A stretch of DNA of 64,000 nucleotides from Rhizobium vallis (GCF_003985155.1 NZ_ML133686.1:776001-840000); one strand, 5' to 3'; shown: positions 29,153-38,027, numbered from the stretch's first letter. Made by a program: numbers and translations. Notes: a model not told the origin generated them from the sequence alone.

Positions 29153-29743
29153 ATGCGGATCCTGCTGGTACTTGCCCATCCGCTCCCGGAAAGTTTTGCC
29201 GCCTCGGTGGCGCGCACCGCCCGCGAAGCACTGGAAGCCTCCGGTCATGTCGTCGATCTGCTCGATCTCTATGCCGAGGACTTCGATCCGCGCCTCCCCG
29301 AAGCCGAGCGCCGCGGCTATTCCGACACGCCCTACGACACCTCGGCCGTTGCCGATATCGTTGCCCGGCTGAGGGCGGCTGAAGGTCTCGTCCTCGTCTT
29401 TCCGCAGTGGTGGTTCAATTTCCCGGCCATCCTGAAAGGATTCTTCGATCGCATCTTCGCGCCCGGCGTGGCCTTCACCCATGATGCCGCCGGCGGCCGC
29501 ATCGTGCCTGAGCTCACCAATATCAGGCTACTCTACGCGCTGACGACGACGGGTTCGCCGTGGTGGCTGGCGCAGCTCTATATGGGCAATCCCGTGCGTC
29601 GCCTGCTGAAGCGCGGCATTGCCGCTTTCTGCTCGAAGAAGCTCGCCTTCCGCATGCTGAGCCTGCACGACATGGATCGCACGACGGAGGGTAGGCGCAA
29701 GGCGCATCTGGAACGCGTCCGCAAGGCGCTCGCCGCTGTCTAG
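29153..29743 (+). CDS. Flavodoxin-fold NAD(P)H oxidoreductase (quinone reductase type)
   Basis: 196 residues. ILLVLAHPLPESFAASVA is the FMN/FAD-binding first loop, VFPQWWFNFPAILKGFFDRI is the family signature, and TTTGSPWW is the later flavin contact. This KefF/MdaB/NQO-like family reduces quinones by two electrons. The only ribosome-binding sequence is GGAAAGG, which belongs to the end of the repeat element upstream. It is convergent with a MarR gene across a short copy of the same repeat family. Confidence 0.88.
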   Translation: MRILLVLAHPLPESFAASVARTAREALEASGHVVDLLDLYAEDFDPRLPEAERRGYSDTPYDTSAVADIVARLRAAEGLVLVFPQWWFNFPAILKGFFDRIFAPGVAFTHDAAGGRIVPELTNIRLLYALTTTGSPWWLAQLYMGNPVRRLLKRGIAAFCSKKLAFRMLSLHDMDRTTEGRRKAHLERVRKALAAV

Positions 29744-29744
29744 G

Positions 29745-29785
29745 GCCTTTCCTGGTCAGAATGCTTCAATCTGACCAGGAAAGGC
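29745..29785. repeat. Short hairpin copy of the 28,796 repeat family
   Basis: A perfect 16-bp stem (GCCTTTCCTGGTCAGA and its complement) with loop ATGCTTCAA. Loop and outer stem match the right end of the 354-base element. The middle six base pairs differ, CTGGTC/GACCAG in place of CGGGTT/AACCCG, with both strands changed together. It lies between two convergent genes and can act as a bidirectional terminator. Confidence 0.82.
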
Positions 29786-29790
29786 TCGTA

Positions 29791-30288
29791 CTATTCGAAA
29801 TCGGACAGAAATTTCTTGAGCAGCCGGTCGAATTCGACCTTGTCTTCGGCTGTCAGGTTGCGTGTCAACCGCTGCTGATTTGCGACGTGGGCGCCGACCG
29901 CTTCCTCCACGGTCGCAAGCCCCTTCTCGGTCAGTACGATTAGTACGCTGCGCCTGTCCTCGGGATTGAGCAAACGCTCGACGAAGCCGGCTTTTTCGAG
30001 CTGGTCGATCCGGTTCGTCATCGTGCCGGAACTGACCATGGTCATTTCAAGCAAGTCTCCCGGCGAAAGCTGGTAGGGGACGCCGGAGCGGCGAAGGGTG
30101 GCCAGCACATCGAAGGACGAGGTGGAAAGCCCGTGCCGCGCCAGCACGGTTTCGACTTCGCGGCCGAGATGGGTGCCGAGGCGCTTCAAGCGCCCGAGGA
30201 TCCCCATTGGCTCAACGTCGAGGTCGGGCCGCTCGCGCCGCCATTGCGCCAGGATTCTGTCGACGTGATCTTGTTCTTCTTCGGCCAT
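29791..30288 (-). CDS. MarR-family regulator
   Basis: 165 residues. The winged helix covers about 50-115: FDVLATLRRSGVPYQLSPGDLLEMTMVSSGTMTNRIDQLEKAGFVERL read in sections, then the wing (NPEDRRSVLIVLTEKG). It is divergent from an EamA exporter, with a 16-base palindrome in the shared region. It probably represses itself and the exporter until a ligand binds. Confidence 0.9.
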   Translation of the reverse strand: MAEEEQDHVDRILAQWRRERPDLDVEPMGILGRLKRLGTHLGREVETVLARHGLSTSSFDVLATLRRSGVPYQLSPGDLLEMTMVSSGTMTNRIDQLEKAGFVERLLNPEDRRSVLIVLTEKGLATVEEAVGAHVANQQRLTRNLTAEDKVEFDRLLKKFLSDFE

Positions 30289-30309
30289 GGTCCATCGATA
30301 TCAGTGGAT

Positions 30310-30325
30310 ATCTTGACGTCAAGAT
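30310..30325. promoter_or_regulatory. MarR-type operator between marR and the EamA exporter
   Basis: ATCTTGACGTCAAGAT, a perfect 16-base palindrome 21 bases from the MarR start. A second, partial copy of the half site (TATCTTGATGT) lies at 30346-30356, close to the exporter start. That the adjacent MarR binds them is inferred from position. Confidence 0.75.
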
Positions 30326-30369
30326 GAAATGCGCTATTCTCAGTTTATCTTGATGTAGAGATTCTTGAG

Positions 30370-31293
30370 ATGAAGAAAAATACCGCATATGCCGCCGACG
30401 TGCTGACGACCGCCGTCGCGCCTGCCATCTGGGGCAGCACCTATTTCATCACTACGTCGTTCCTGCCGCACGGCTATCCGCTGACGGTCGCCATGCTGCG
30501 CGCCCTGCCGGCCGGCCTGCTTCTGCTGCTGATCGTCCGGAGGCTGCCGACAGGCGTCTGGTGGGGCCGCGCCTTCATTCTCGGTGCGCTGAACTTCTCG
30601 TTCTTCTGGGCGATGCTGTTCGTCTCGGCCTATCGCCTGCCGGGTGGCGTGGCGGCCACGGTCGGCGCCGTGCAGCCGCTGATCGTCATTGCATTGTCGC
30701 GACTCTTCCTCGGCAAGCCGATCCGCGTCCTTGCCGTCATTGCCGGCCTGATCGGCATATCAGGCGTCGCACTGCTGGTGCTGACGCCGAATGCGACGCT
30801 CGATCCCGTCGGAGTCGCCGCCGGTCTCGCCGGCGCCGTCTCCATGGCCTTCGGCACGGTGCTCACCCGCCACTGGCAGCCGCCCGTCTCCAGCCTGACC
30901 TTTACGTCGTGGCAATTGACCGCGGGCGGCATCCTGCTCGTGCCCGTCGCCTTGCTGCTGGAGCCAGCGCTTCCCTTGCCGACGGCCGCCAATATCTTCG
31001 GCATCGCCTGGCTTGGCCTCATCGGCGCGGCCTTTACCTATCTGCTGTGGTTCCGCGGCCTGTCCCGCATTGAGCCCTCGGCCGCGGCTTCGCTCGGCTT
31101 CCTCAGCCCTGTCGTTGCGACCCTGCTCGGCTGGCTGGCGCTTGGCCAGAGCCTGACGCCAGCCCAGCTTGCCGGCTTTGCCATGGTGCTGGTCAGCGTC
31201 TGGCTCAGCCAGCGCAGCCTGATGCCGAAGGCGGACGGTGTTAGGCCCACTCGCCCTGCCGCATCACCGGAACCCGCGCGCCGTCCGGCTTGA
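30370..31293 (+). CDS. EamA/DMT-family exporter
   Basis: 307 residues with about ten membrane helices in two EamA repeats. PAIWGSTYFITTSFLPHGYPLTVAMLRALPAG read in parts is the family N terminus, and LGFLSPVVATLLGWLALGQSL the closing helices. It is probably an inner-membrane metabolite or drug exporter controlled by the divergent MarR. Its last 53 bases overlap the 3' end of the convergent aminopeptidase gene. Confidence 0.88.
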   Translation: MKKNTAYAADVLTTAVAPAIWGSTYFITTSFLPHGYPLTVAMLRALPAGLLLLLIVRRLPTGVWWGRAFILGALNFSFFWAMLFVSAYRLPGGVAATVGAVQPLIVIALSRLFLGKPIRVLAVIAGLIGISGVALLVLTPNATLDPVGVAAGLAGAVSMAFGTVLTRHWQPPVSSLTFTSWQLTAGGILLVPVALLLEPALPLPTAANIFGIAWLGLIGAAFTYLLWFRGLSRIEPSAAASLGFLSPVVATLLGWLALGQSLTPAQLAGFAMVLVSVWLSQRSLMPKADGVRPTRPAASPEPARRPA

Positions 31294-32494
31294 TGCCGTC
31301 GATATCGACCTTGTCTGAACCGATCATCCAGTCGATATGGATCAGGCTGGAATTGCCACCCTGTGCCTTGATCTGTTCCTGGCTCAGTTTCGCGCCATCA
31401 AGGAAGCACTTGGAATAGCACTGGCCGAGCGCGATGTGGCACGAGGCGTTTTCATCGAACAGCGTGTTGTAGAACAGGATGCCGCTGGCCGAGATCGGCG
31501 AGGAATGCGGCACCAGCGCCACTTCACCGAGCTGGCGTGCGCCCTCGTCGGTATCGAGTACCTTGTTCAACACTTCTTCGCCACGTGAGGCCTTGGCCTC
31601 GACGATGCGGCCGCCCTCGAAACGTACCTGGATATTGTCGATCAGCGTGCCTTGGTGCGAAAGCGGCTTGGTGCTCGAAACATGGCCTTCCACACGCAGC
31701 GCATGCGGCGTGGTGAACACTTCCTCGGTCGGGATGTTCGGGTTGCAGGTGATGCCGTTCTTGGCGGTGGAAGCGCCGCCATGCCATTCGTGCCCGTCGG
31801 CAAGGCCGACCGTCAGGTCCGTGCCCGGTCCCTTGAAATGCAGCGAGGCGAAGCGTTCGCCGTTCAGCCAGGCGGAACGCTTGGCAAGGTTGGCATTGTG
31901 TTCGGCCCAGGCAGCGATGGGATCGCTGAGATCGACGCGCGAGGCAGCAAAGATAGCCTTGGCGAGCTTGGCGATCGCAATCGGTTCGGGATCGTTCGGG
32001 AAGACTACCTTCGCCCAGGACGGGTTGGGATAGGAGACGATGTTCCAGTTGATGTCGAAATTCGAGATCTTCTCAAGCGCCGGCTTGTAGGCGGTGGACA
32101 TGGCGCGATTGGCGCGGCCGACCTTGCCGGCATCCTGCTCGGAGAGCAGCATCGGATTGTCGCCGGCGATGGCCAGACGCGCCGCACCATTGGTATAGGC
32201 CTTTGCCATGCCCTCGTAGAGCCAGCCGGAGGCGCGGTCGAAGCTTTCGTCATCGCCATACTGATAGCGCGCGAGCGTCGTTTCCTCGTCGGAATAGAAG
32301 GCGGTCACCAGCCCGGCGCCGGCCTGGTAGGCGTGTTTGGTGATGAGGCGCACGAGCGGCAGCGCCACGACGGGTGACGTGATCACCAAGTCCTGACCCT
32401 TCTGCAGCTGCAGGCCGACCTTGACGGCGACTTCCGCAAGCTTTTCCAGCTTGACGGGATCAACGGTGTTCTGGCTCTGGGGCATAAAAGTCAT
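31241..32494 (-). CDS. M29-family (thermophilic type) aminopeptidase
   Basis: 417 residues of the AmpS/PepS family, two-cobalt/zinc aminopeptidases. Candidate metal ligands are Glu in NIPTEEVFTTP, Glu in LGEVALVPHSSPI, His in NASCHIALGQCY, and His/Asp in SLIHIDWMIGSDKVDIDG. It is cytosolic and releases N-terminal residues from peptides. The start at 32494 has an in-frame ATG three codons on. Its 3' end overlaps the EamA gene by 53 bases. Confidence 0.9.
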   Translation of the reverse strand: MTFMPQSQNTVDPVKLEKLAEVAVKVGLQLQKGQDLVITSPVVALPLVRLITKHAYQAGAGLVTAFYSDEETTLARYQYGDDESFDRASGWLYEGMAKAYTNGAARLAIAGDNPMLLSEQDAGKVGRANRAMSTAYKPALEKISNFDINWNIVSYPNPSWAKVVFPNDPEPIAIAKLAKAIFAASRVDLSDPIAAWAEHNANLAKRSAWLNGERFASLHFKGPGTDLTVGLADGHEWHGGASTAKNGITCNPNIPTEEVFTTPHALRVEGHVSSTKPLSHQGTLIDNIQVRFEGGRIVEAKASRGEEVLNKVLDTDEGARQLGEVALVPHSSPISASGILFYNTLFDENASCHIALGQCYSKCFLDGAKLSQEQIKAQGGNSSLIHIDWMIGSDKVDIDGIKPDGARVPVMRQGEWA

Positions 32495-32621
32495 GGTTCA
32501 ACCTGCCTTCTGTCATCGACGGTGGGAGGCTGGAAGACTTAGACCCGTTTGTGACGAAAATGAAGCGCGTCGCTGCCGAATTGAGCGGCCGGATAGAGAC
32601 CCGGCCGCTTCGATGCACGCA

Positions 32622-33305
32622 TCAAGCCGCGGTTGGCAGCCTGATCAGGATCGAGTTATGCTTCTCGAGGAATTCCCTCAGCCGCTGCTGATAGTCCTCA
32701 CCGACGGCATTCCGCACGCTTGCGCGTTCGGACAGCGCCTTGCGCCAGCGCTTGACCCGCTCGAGCCCGTCAAAGATGCCGCTGTCTCCGAGCGTATCGA
32801 AGAGATCGAAGTAACGGAAGACAGGCGCGAAGACTGCGTCGACCAGGCTGAACTCCTCGCCGGCGAAATACGGCCCGTCCGCCAGCGCCCCTTCGAGCGT
32901 CGTGAATTTGGCAGTCAGTGCCTTACGCTTGGTTTCGAGCTGCTCGGCATCTTGTGCCGTTTCATAACCCCAGAGATCGGAAAGCACGGAAGAGCCGAAT
33001 TCCATCCAGCCGCGATGGCGGGCCCGGGTCAGCGGATCGGCGGGGTGCAGGGCAGCACCCGATTGAGTTTCCTCGAGATATTCGCAGATGACGCTGCTTT
33101 CGAACAATACGGCCTCACTGCCGTCTTGTCCTTCGATCCGCAGCAGCGGCACCTTGCCGAGCGGCGAGATTTTCAGGAACCAGCCCGGCTTGTTGGCGAG
33201 ATCGATATTGATGCGCTCGAACGGCACGCCCTTCTCGAGAAGCGCGATCGCGGCGCGCTGCACATAGGGGCAGAGATGATGGCTGATGAGGGTAAGCCTG
33301 CTCAT
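32622..33305 (-). CDS. Glutathione S-transferase family protein
   Basis: 227 residues. The thioredoxin-like N domain has LISHHLCPYVQRAAIAL with a Cys at the omega/beta-class active-site position, the cis-proline in LGKVPLL, and the ESSVICEYLEE glutathione contact. A helical C domain follows. It would conjugate or reduce small electrophiles. GGAGACCTTC precedes the ATG. It is divergent from a MarR-type regulator, its probable controller. Confidence 0.9.
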   Translation of the reverse strand: MSRLTLISHHLCPYVQRAAIALLEKGVPFERINIDLANKPGWFLKISPLGKVPLLRIEGQDGSEAVLFESSVICEYLEETQSGAALHPADPLTRARHRGWMEFGSSVLSDLWGYETAQDAEQLETKRKALTAKFTTLEGALADGPYFAGEEFSLVDAVFAPVFRYFDLFDTLGDSGIFDGLERVKRWRKALSERASVRNAVGEDYQQRLREFLEKHNSILIRLPTAA

Positions 33306-33406
33306 GAAGGTCTCCTGCGGTTTGCAAAGGATCGGCTGGTTTAAGATCTATGCAAATGCATCTAATATCACTTGCGGCCAAATTCAAGATAGATGTAACT
33401 GCATTT

Positions 33407-33850
33407 ATGTCGGAGAATATGCCAGAACCGAACGAAGCCGCCGTCTTGGCGTGGACGCGCATCATGCGCGCCCGCGAGCGGCTGCTTGCCGCGATCGAAA
33501 CCGACTTCAAGACGGCCGGCATGCCGCCGCTCGCTTGGTACGACGTGCTTTGGGAGTTGGCGCGCTCGCAATCCGGCAGGCTGCGCCCCTATGAGATCGA
33601 GGAGCGGACATTGCTGGCGCAGTATAATCTTTCCCGCCTGCTCGACCGGCTGGAAGGAGAGGGCCTGGTCCGGCGCGAGGTCTTCGCTAGAGATGGACGC
33701 GGCCGCTGGGTGGTGATCACCGATGCAGGCCGAGAGCTTCGCGAGCGCATGTGGGCGGTCTATGGCAGATCGATAGAAACTCACATCGGCTGCAAGCTTG
33801 CCGAAAGCGAGGCGAAGACGATTGCCGGCCTGCTCGACCGCTTTCTCTGA
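33407..33850 (+). CDS. MarR-family regulator
   Basis: The winged helix is recognisable in WYDVLWELARSQSGRLRPYEIE, NLSRLLDRLEGEGLVRRE and the DGRGRWVVITDAG wing. ATG at 33407 gives 147 residues. An earlier in-frame ATG at 33350 would place 19 extra residues in the AT-rich, inverted-repeat-rich region shared with the GST gene (ATGCA-AA-TGCAT at 33351-33362), which looks more like an operator. The stop abuts the convergent ybaK stop. It probably regulates the GST. Confidence 0.83.
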   Translation: MSENMPEPNEAAVLAWTRIMRARERLLAAIETDFKTAGMPPLAWYDVLWELARSQSGRLRPYEIEERTLLAQYNLSRLLDRLEGEGLVRREVFARDGRGRWVVITDAGRELRERMWAVYGRSIETHIGCKLAESEAKTIAGLLDRFL

Positions 33851-34324
33851 TCAGGCAATCAGCGGGGCGGCAACCGCCTTCAGCACCTTCAACGCGTCCT
33901 TCGGATCGAGCCTTACCTGCAGCCCGCGTTGCCCGCCATTGATATAGACGAGCAGTTCGCCAAGGGCGGCTTCTTCGATCGCCGTCGGCACGATCTTCTT
34001 CTGGCCGAACGGGCTGATGCCGCCGACATGATAACCGGTCAGCCGTTCGGCGTCGGCAGGCTTCATCATATTGGCCGACTTGCCGTGGAAGGCGCTCGCA
34101 AGCTTCTTCATGCTGACTTCGCGATCCGACGGCACGACGACGCAGACCGGCTTGCCGTCCACCTCCGCCATCAGTGTCTTCAGCACCCGGTGCGGCGCTT
34201 CACCGAGGGCTTCGGCCGCTTGCAACCCGACACGCTCGGCATTGGGATCGTAGTCATAGGTATGAACCGTGAAGGCGATACCAGCCTGGGAGAGAACCTG
34301 CGTCGCACGCGTGGTCTTGGACAT
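33851..34324 (-). CDS. ybaK: Cys-tRNA(Pro) deacylase, YbaK/EbsC type
   Basis: 157 residues of the YbaK/ProX editing-domain fold. Family motifs are RVLKTLMAEVDGKPVCVVVPSD in two strands, VSMKKLASAF, and GYHVGGISPFGQKK, the substrate loop. The enzyme hydrolyses Cys mischarged on tRNA-Pro. It follows the ArsC-like gene in the same direction with a 3-base gap, so the two form an operon. Confidence 0.9.
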   Translation of the reverse strand: MSKTTRATQVLSQAGIAFTVHTYDYDPNAERVGLQAAEALGEAPHRVLKTLMAEVDGKPVCVVVPSDREVSMKKLASAFHGKSANMMKPADAERLTGYHVGGISPFGQKKIVPTAIEEAALGELLVYINGGQRGLQVRLDPKDALKVLKAVAAPLIA

Positions 34325-34327
34325 CGC

Positions 34328-34678
34328 TCAGCCCTTGAACATACCCGCATAGATATCGGGTTTGAAGCCGATCAGCAGCTTCCCTTTCGTCTCCAGCACC
34401 GGCCGCTTGATCATCGACGGCTGATCCAGCATCAAAGCGATCGCCTTTTCCCGGGTCAGGTTCTCGCGGTCGGCATCGGGCAGCTTGCGGAAGGTGGTGC
34501 CGGCGCGGTTGAGCACCGTATCGAGGCCGGCTTCATCGATCCAGGCTTCGAGATGGGCGCGGTCGATACCCGATGCCTTGTAATCGTGAAACTCATGAGC
34601 GACGCCGTGCTCTTCCAGCCAGCCGCGGGCCTTCTTCATCGTGTCGCAATTCTTGATGCCATAGATGGTGACAGCCAT
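34328..34678 (-). CDS. ArsC/Spx-family protein (YffB type)
   Basis: 116 residues. The thioredoxin-like N terminus YGIKNCDTMKKARGWLEEHG has the single Cys and Lys pattern of the YffB branch, and RPVLETKGKLLIGFKP contains the family's arginine. YffB-type proteins are related to arsenate reductase but are not known arsenic enzymes. ATG at 34678 begins the first strand. It is followed by ybaK after 3 bases. Confidence 0.87.
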   Translation of the reverse strand: MAVTIYGIKNCDTMKKARGWLEEHGVAHEFHDYKASGIDRAHLEAWIDEAGLDTVLNRAGTTFRKLPDADRENLTREKAIALMLDQPSMIKRPVLETKGKLLIGFKPDIYAGMFKG

Positions 34679-34807
34679 GCTCAGATCGATCTCCGTGTGA
34701 TGGCAGCGGGATAACATGCGCGCGGGCTGGCGCAAACGCCGTGTGCTGTTTTGTCCCCTTCGTTCCTCTTGATCCGCATCGAAAACTCGGGCGCAAAACC
34801 GCTCGCC

Positions 34808-35869
34808 TCAATTCTCCAGCGCGCCGGCCCTGCGCGAGGCTTTGCTCGGGCTGCTGCAGGCGATCTTCATCAGGTCGCCGCGCCGCCGCACCAGCCGGTC
34901 GGATCTTCGGGTCAGGATCAGCCCATCCTGCGGCGCGGTGAGATCGATGCTGCCGCCCGGCTGCCCCGGCCGGGTGACGATCGTCGCCAGAAGGTCGCCT
35001 TGCATTATTCTCTCGCCGATGTTGCAGTGAAAAAGCACGGCCCCGCCTTCGGGGGCGCGGACGATCTCGACATTGTCGAGCGGCACGGCCGGACCGGAAA
35101 ATGCCGTTGCCAACGGCCTCCCGTCATTGACGATCCCGCGCGTCGCAAGGAAACGCCAAAGCCCTTCCGCATCTTTTTTTGCCAGTACCGGATCGACGTC
35201 GCGTTTGCCGCGCAGCTCGACGGTGACGGAGAGTTTGCCGGGCGGCCGGGATTGGCGTTCGCCGGGAATTTCGTACTTCCATGCAAAGCCGACCGCCTCC
35301 TCGAAGGCCGAACTTTCGCCATCCGAAAGCAGCACCGCCTCCATGTCGAGTGCAGCGGCAAGATCGGCCGCCTCCGGCCAGAAGGCCTCGTCGATATAGG
35401 CATATTGCAGGGATTCATCGTCGCAATGCAGGTCGATGACGAGATCGGCCCCGAGCGCCATGTGCAGCAGCTGCCGCTTCAATCTATCGGTAGCCGGGTA
35501 ATCATTGAGGTCCTCGACCAAGGTGGCCCGATCGGCTATGGAGATCAGCGGGAAATCCCGATTGAAATTGGTGCGTGAGCCCAAGTCGAAACGGCCCTGC
35601 AGTTCGCCGAAATGCGACTGCGCTGCGCCGATCGGATTGGCGTGCGGTACGATGGTGATGTCGCCCGCGATGCCACCTTGGTTTTCCGCCTGCCGCAGCC
35701 TCTCGCATAGGAAATGCAGCAGCACCGTTCCCGGCAACTCGCCGGCATGCAGGGCGGCCTGGATATAGGTCTTCGGCGCCTTCGGATCGTGGCCCATAAA
35801 ACGCAGCACCGGCAGCCGCCACTCGATTCCCGGCGTATCGCCTGGGATGATGATCTTTGAAACGTCCAT
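34808..35869 (-). CDS. Succinylglutamate desuccinylase/aspartoacylase-family zinc hydrolase
   Basis: 353 residues of the M14-like AstE/AspA family. Zinc ligands are His and Glu in AALHAGELPG and His in VIDLHCDDES; NRDFP and the late Glu in VTVELRGK complete the site. A C-terminal beta domain with a biotinyl-like fold (GGAVLFHCNIGERIMQGDLLA) follows. The substrate, an N-acyl amino acid or amide, is unknown. Confidence 0.87.
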   Translation of the reverse strand: MDVSKIIIPGDTPGIEWRLPVLRFMGHDPKAPKTYIQAALHAGELPGTVLLHFLCERLRQAENQGGIAGDITIVPHANPIGAAQSHFGELQGRFDLGSRTNFNRDFPLISIADRATLVEDLNDYPATDRLKRQLLHMALGADLVIDLHCDDESLQYAYIDEAFWPEAADLAAALDMEAVLLSDGESSAFEEAVGFAWKYEIPGERQSRPPGKLSVTVELRGKRDVDPVLAKKDAEGLWRFLATRGIVNDGRPLATAFSGPAVPLDNVEIVRAPEGGAVLFHCNIGERIMQGDLLATIVTRPGQPGGSIDLTAPQDGLILTRRSDRLVRRRGDLMKIACSSPSKASRRAGALEN

Positions 35870-35943
35870 GCTGATTTCGCTCCCGCCTGCAATCCCGAAT
35901 AGGTCTTCTGAGCTTTATGCGCGGAAATTGCGCGAGTGCAAGC

Positions 35944-36540
35944 TCAGCCGAGCAGCGGCCAGCGATCCACGATCCGGTGTTCGGTTTTTCCGAGCAGGCT
36001 GTGGATCAGTAGGAATTCATGCGCCGTCCATGAAACCGGCGCGTCGAGGGTCGTCGGCGGGACGGTCTTGCGGTCGTAGAGCAGCGTCATATGCGGCGTG
36101 AAACTGCGGCTGATATTGTGTGGCAATTCCGTATTGTGCATGCCGACGCCCAGCTGGACATGCAGCCGCGTAAGCGGCTTCCGCCCGCCTTCACCGCAAA
36201 GGACCAGCGGCCGTGCCTTGCCCTCCCGCCTGAAGCTCATGATCCTGTCGAAGCTGATCGCGATCGGCGCGCCCTCCACCGTGGCGCCTGCCTGGCGTGC
36301 CGCAAACACCGCGTCCTCCGGCAGTTCGTCATAGTCGCCGACACCGATAACGCTCACATGCAGCGTCGAAAGCCGCGGTTTTGCGGACAGGGAGAAAGTG
36401 TTGCCATAGTCATCGGCGATCGCGGCCACCTGCTGCTCGATAGTCGCGGGAGGGCGGAGAGCAAAGAACAGCCGGTGTCCGCCGCGCCGCCGTCCAGGCT
36501 GGTTTGGGCCGTGGCCGAAGTCGAAGGGAATCTGGTTCAT
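35944..36540 (-). CDS. thpR: RNA 2',3'-cyclic phosphodiesterase (2H family, 'RNA ligase' type)
   Basis: 198 residues with the two H-x-(T/S)-x motifs of 2H phosphoesterases, HVSV at the centre and HMTL near the C terminus, plus the LFFALRPP entry strand. ThpR opens 2',3'-cyclic phosphates in RNA. An N-terminal extension of about 20 residues, rich in Gly and Arg, precedes the fold. It has a convergent-free context, with the MGMT-type gene divergent. Confidence 0.87.
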   Translation of the reverse strand: MNQIPFDFGHGPNQPGRRRGGHRLFFALRPPATIEQQVAAIADDYGNTFSLSAKPRLSTLHVSVIGVGDYDELPEDAVFAARQAGATVEGAPIAISFDRIMSFRREGKARPLVLCGEGGRKPLTRLHVQLGVGMHNTELPHNISRSFTPHMTLLYDRKTVPPTTLDAPVSWTAHEFLLIHSLLGKTEHRIVDRWPLLG

Positions 36541-36708
36541 GGGCTGTCAGGTTGTCATCACCCGCCTCATCGTTCCAAAAGAACAAGGAAGGATAACCCG
36601 AGAGGACGGAATATCAAGAACAGAAAAAGAACGATCGCGCAAGAAACGGGTTGAAACAGCAGCCGCCCCGTACGATTTTGATGATACTTGAAACGCGGAG
36701 GCTGTGTC

Positions 36709-37272
36709 ATGGCCCAGGCAGTACACCACTATCTCATCTTCGAAACCGCGGGCGGCTTTTGCGGCGTCGCCTGGAGCGACACGGGCATCACCCGCTTTCA
36801 GCTGCCGACCAAAACCGCGGAAGCGACCGAACGACTGCTGTTGCGCCGCCTGCCGGAGGCAGAACCCGGAACGCCGACGCCTGATGTGCTTGAGACGGTC
36901 GCCGCCGTGAAGCGTTATTTCCAGGGCGAGGAGACTGATTTCTCCGGCGTCGAGCTCGATCTTGCCGGCCAGGATGCCTTCTTCCGGGATATTTACGCCG
37001 CGGCAAGGCGCGTCGGCTGGGGTCGCACGACCACCTACGGCGCACTGGCGAAAGAACTCGGCGCCGGGCCGGAAGCTGCCCGTGATGTCGGCCAGGCGAT
37101 GGCGAAGAACCCTGTCGCGCTGATCATCCCCTGTCACCGGGTGCTCGCCGCCGGCGGCAAGATCGGCGGCTTTTCCGCTCCCGGCGGCTCGTCATCGAAG
37201 ACCCGGATGCTGGAACTCGAAGGCGTCCAGCTCGGTCCGCCGCCGCCCGCCCAGCAGTCGCTGGGTTTTTAG
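36709..37272 (+). CDS. ogt: Methylated-DNA-protein cysteine methyltransferase
   Basis: 187 residues. IIPCHRVLAAGGKIGGFS holds the acceptor Cys, and GWGRTTTYGALAKELG is the helix-turn-helix that enters the minor groove. The protein repairs O6-alkylguanine by irreversible transfer to Cys. The N domain has an unusual start (HHYLIFETAGGFCGVAW) as in Ogt-type proteins. ATG at 36709 has GGAGG 8 bases upstream. Confidence 0.9.
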   Translation: MAQAVHHYLIFETAGGFCGVAWSDTGITRFQLPTKTAEATERLLLRRLPEAEPGTPTPDVLETVAAVKRYFQGEETDFSGVELDLAGQDAFFRDIYAAARRVGWGRTTTYGALAKELGAGPEAARDVGQAMAKNPVALIIPCHRVLAAGGKIGGFSAPGGSSSKTRMLELEGVQLGPPPPAQQSLGF

Positions 37273-37292
37273 GCGGCGGCAATAGCTGATCC

Positions 37293-38027
37293 TCAGTAAG
37301 GGCTGGCCGTCGGCCGGATGATGATCTCGCTGACATCGACGTCGTCAGGCTGGCTGATGGCATAGAGGATCGAGTTGGTGACGGCCTCGGGGCTGATCGT
37401 GATCGCCCTGAACGCCTTCATCGCGTCCCGCGCGGTCGGATCGGTGATCGTGTCTGCCAGTTCCGATGTCGTCGTGCCGGGCGAGATCACGGTCACGCGG
37501 ATGCGGTCGGTTTCCTGCCGCAGTCCGTCCGAGATCGCCCGGACCGCGAATTTCGTCGCGCAATAGACGGCGGCGGTTGGAGAGACGCTGTGGCCGCCGA
37601 TCGACGACAGGTTGATGATCTGGCCGGATCCCTGTGCCTTCATGATCGGCAGGGCGGCCGCGATGCCATAGAGAACGCCCTTGATGTTGACATCGACCAT
37701 TCGGTCCCACTCGTCGACCTTGAGGGCGTCGAGCGGCGAGAGCGGCATGACACCGGCATTATTGACGATCACGTCGAGCCGGCCGAACTCGGACCTGGCG
37801 AAACCAGCGAAGGTCTCCACCTGGGAACGGTCGGTGACATCAAGGTTTCGAAAGCGCACACTGCCGCCCTTGGCCTCGATTTCGGCGGCGAGCGCTTCCA
37901 GGCGGTCTGTGCGGCGCGCGCCGATCACCAGATGAGCGCCTGCGGCGGCCAGCACCTTTGCCGCTGCCTCTCCAATGCCGCTGCTGGCGCCGGTGATGGC
38001 GATGACTTTTCCTTTGATATCAGACAT
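37293..38027 (-). CDS. Short-chain dehydrogenase/reductase
   Basis: 244 residues of a classical SDR: TGASSGIGEA cofactor loop, NNAGVMP, the catalytic Ser in NLSSIGGHS, and Tyr/Lys in VYCATKFAV. An NADP preference is suggested by the ARRTDR segment after the second strand. The start at 38027 has AAGGAAG upstream. An Atu4866-domain gene lies directly upstream on the same strand, with a divergent LysR beyond, so the LysR likely controls both. Confidence 0.9.
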   Translation of the reverse strand: MSDIKGKVIAITGASSGIGEAAAKVLAAAGAHLVIGARRTDRLEALAAEIEAKGGSVRFRNLDVTDRSQVETFAGFARSEFGRLDVIVNNAGVMPLSPLDALKVDEWDRMVDVNIKGVLYGIAAALPIMKAQGSGQIINLSSIGGHSVSPTAAVYCATKFAVRAISDGLRQETDRIRVTVISPGTTTSELADTITDPTARDAMKAFRAITISPEAVTNSILYAISQPDDVDVSEIIIRPTASPY

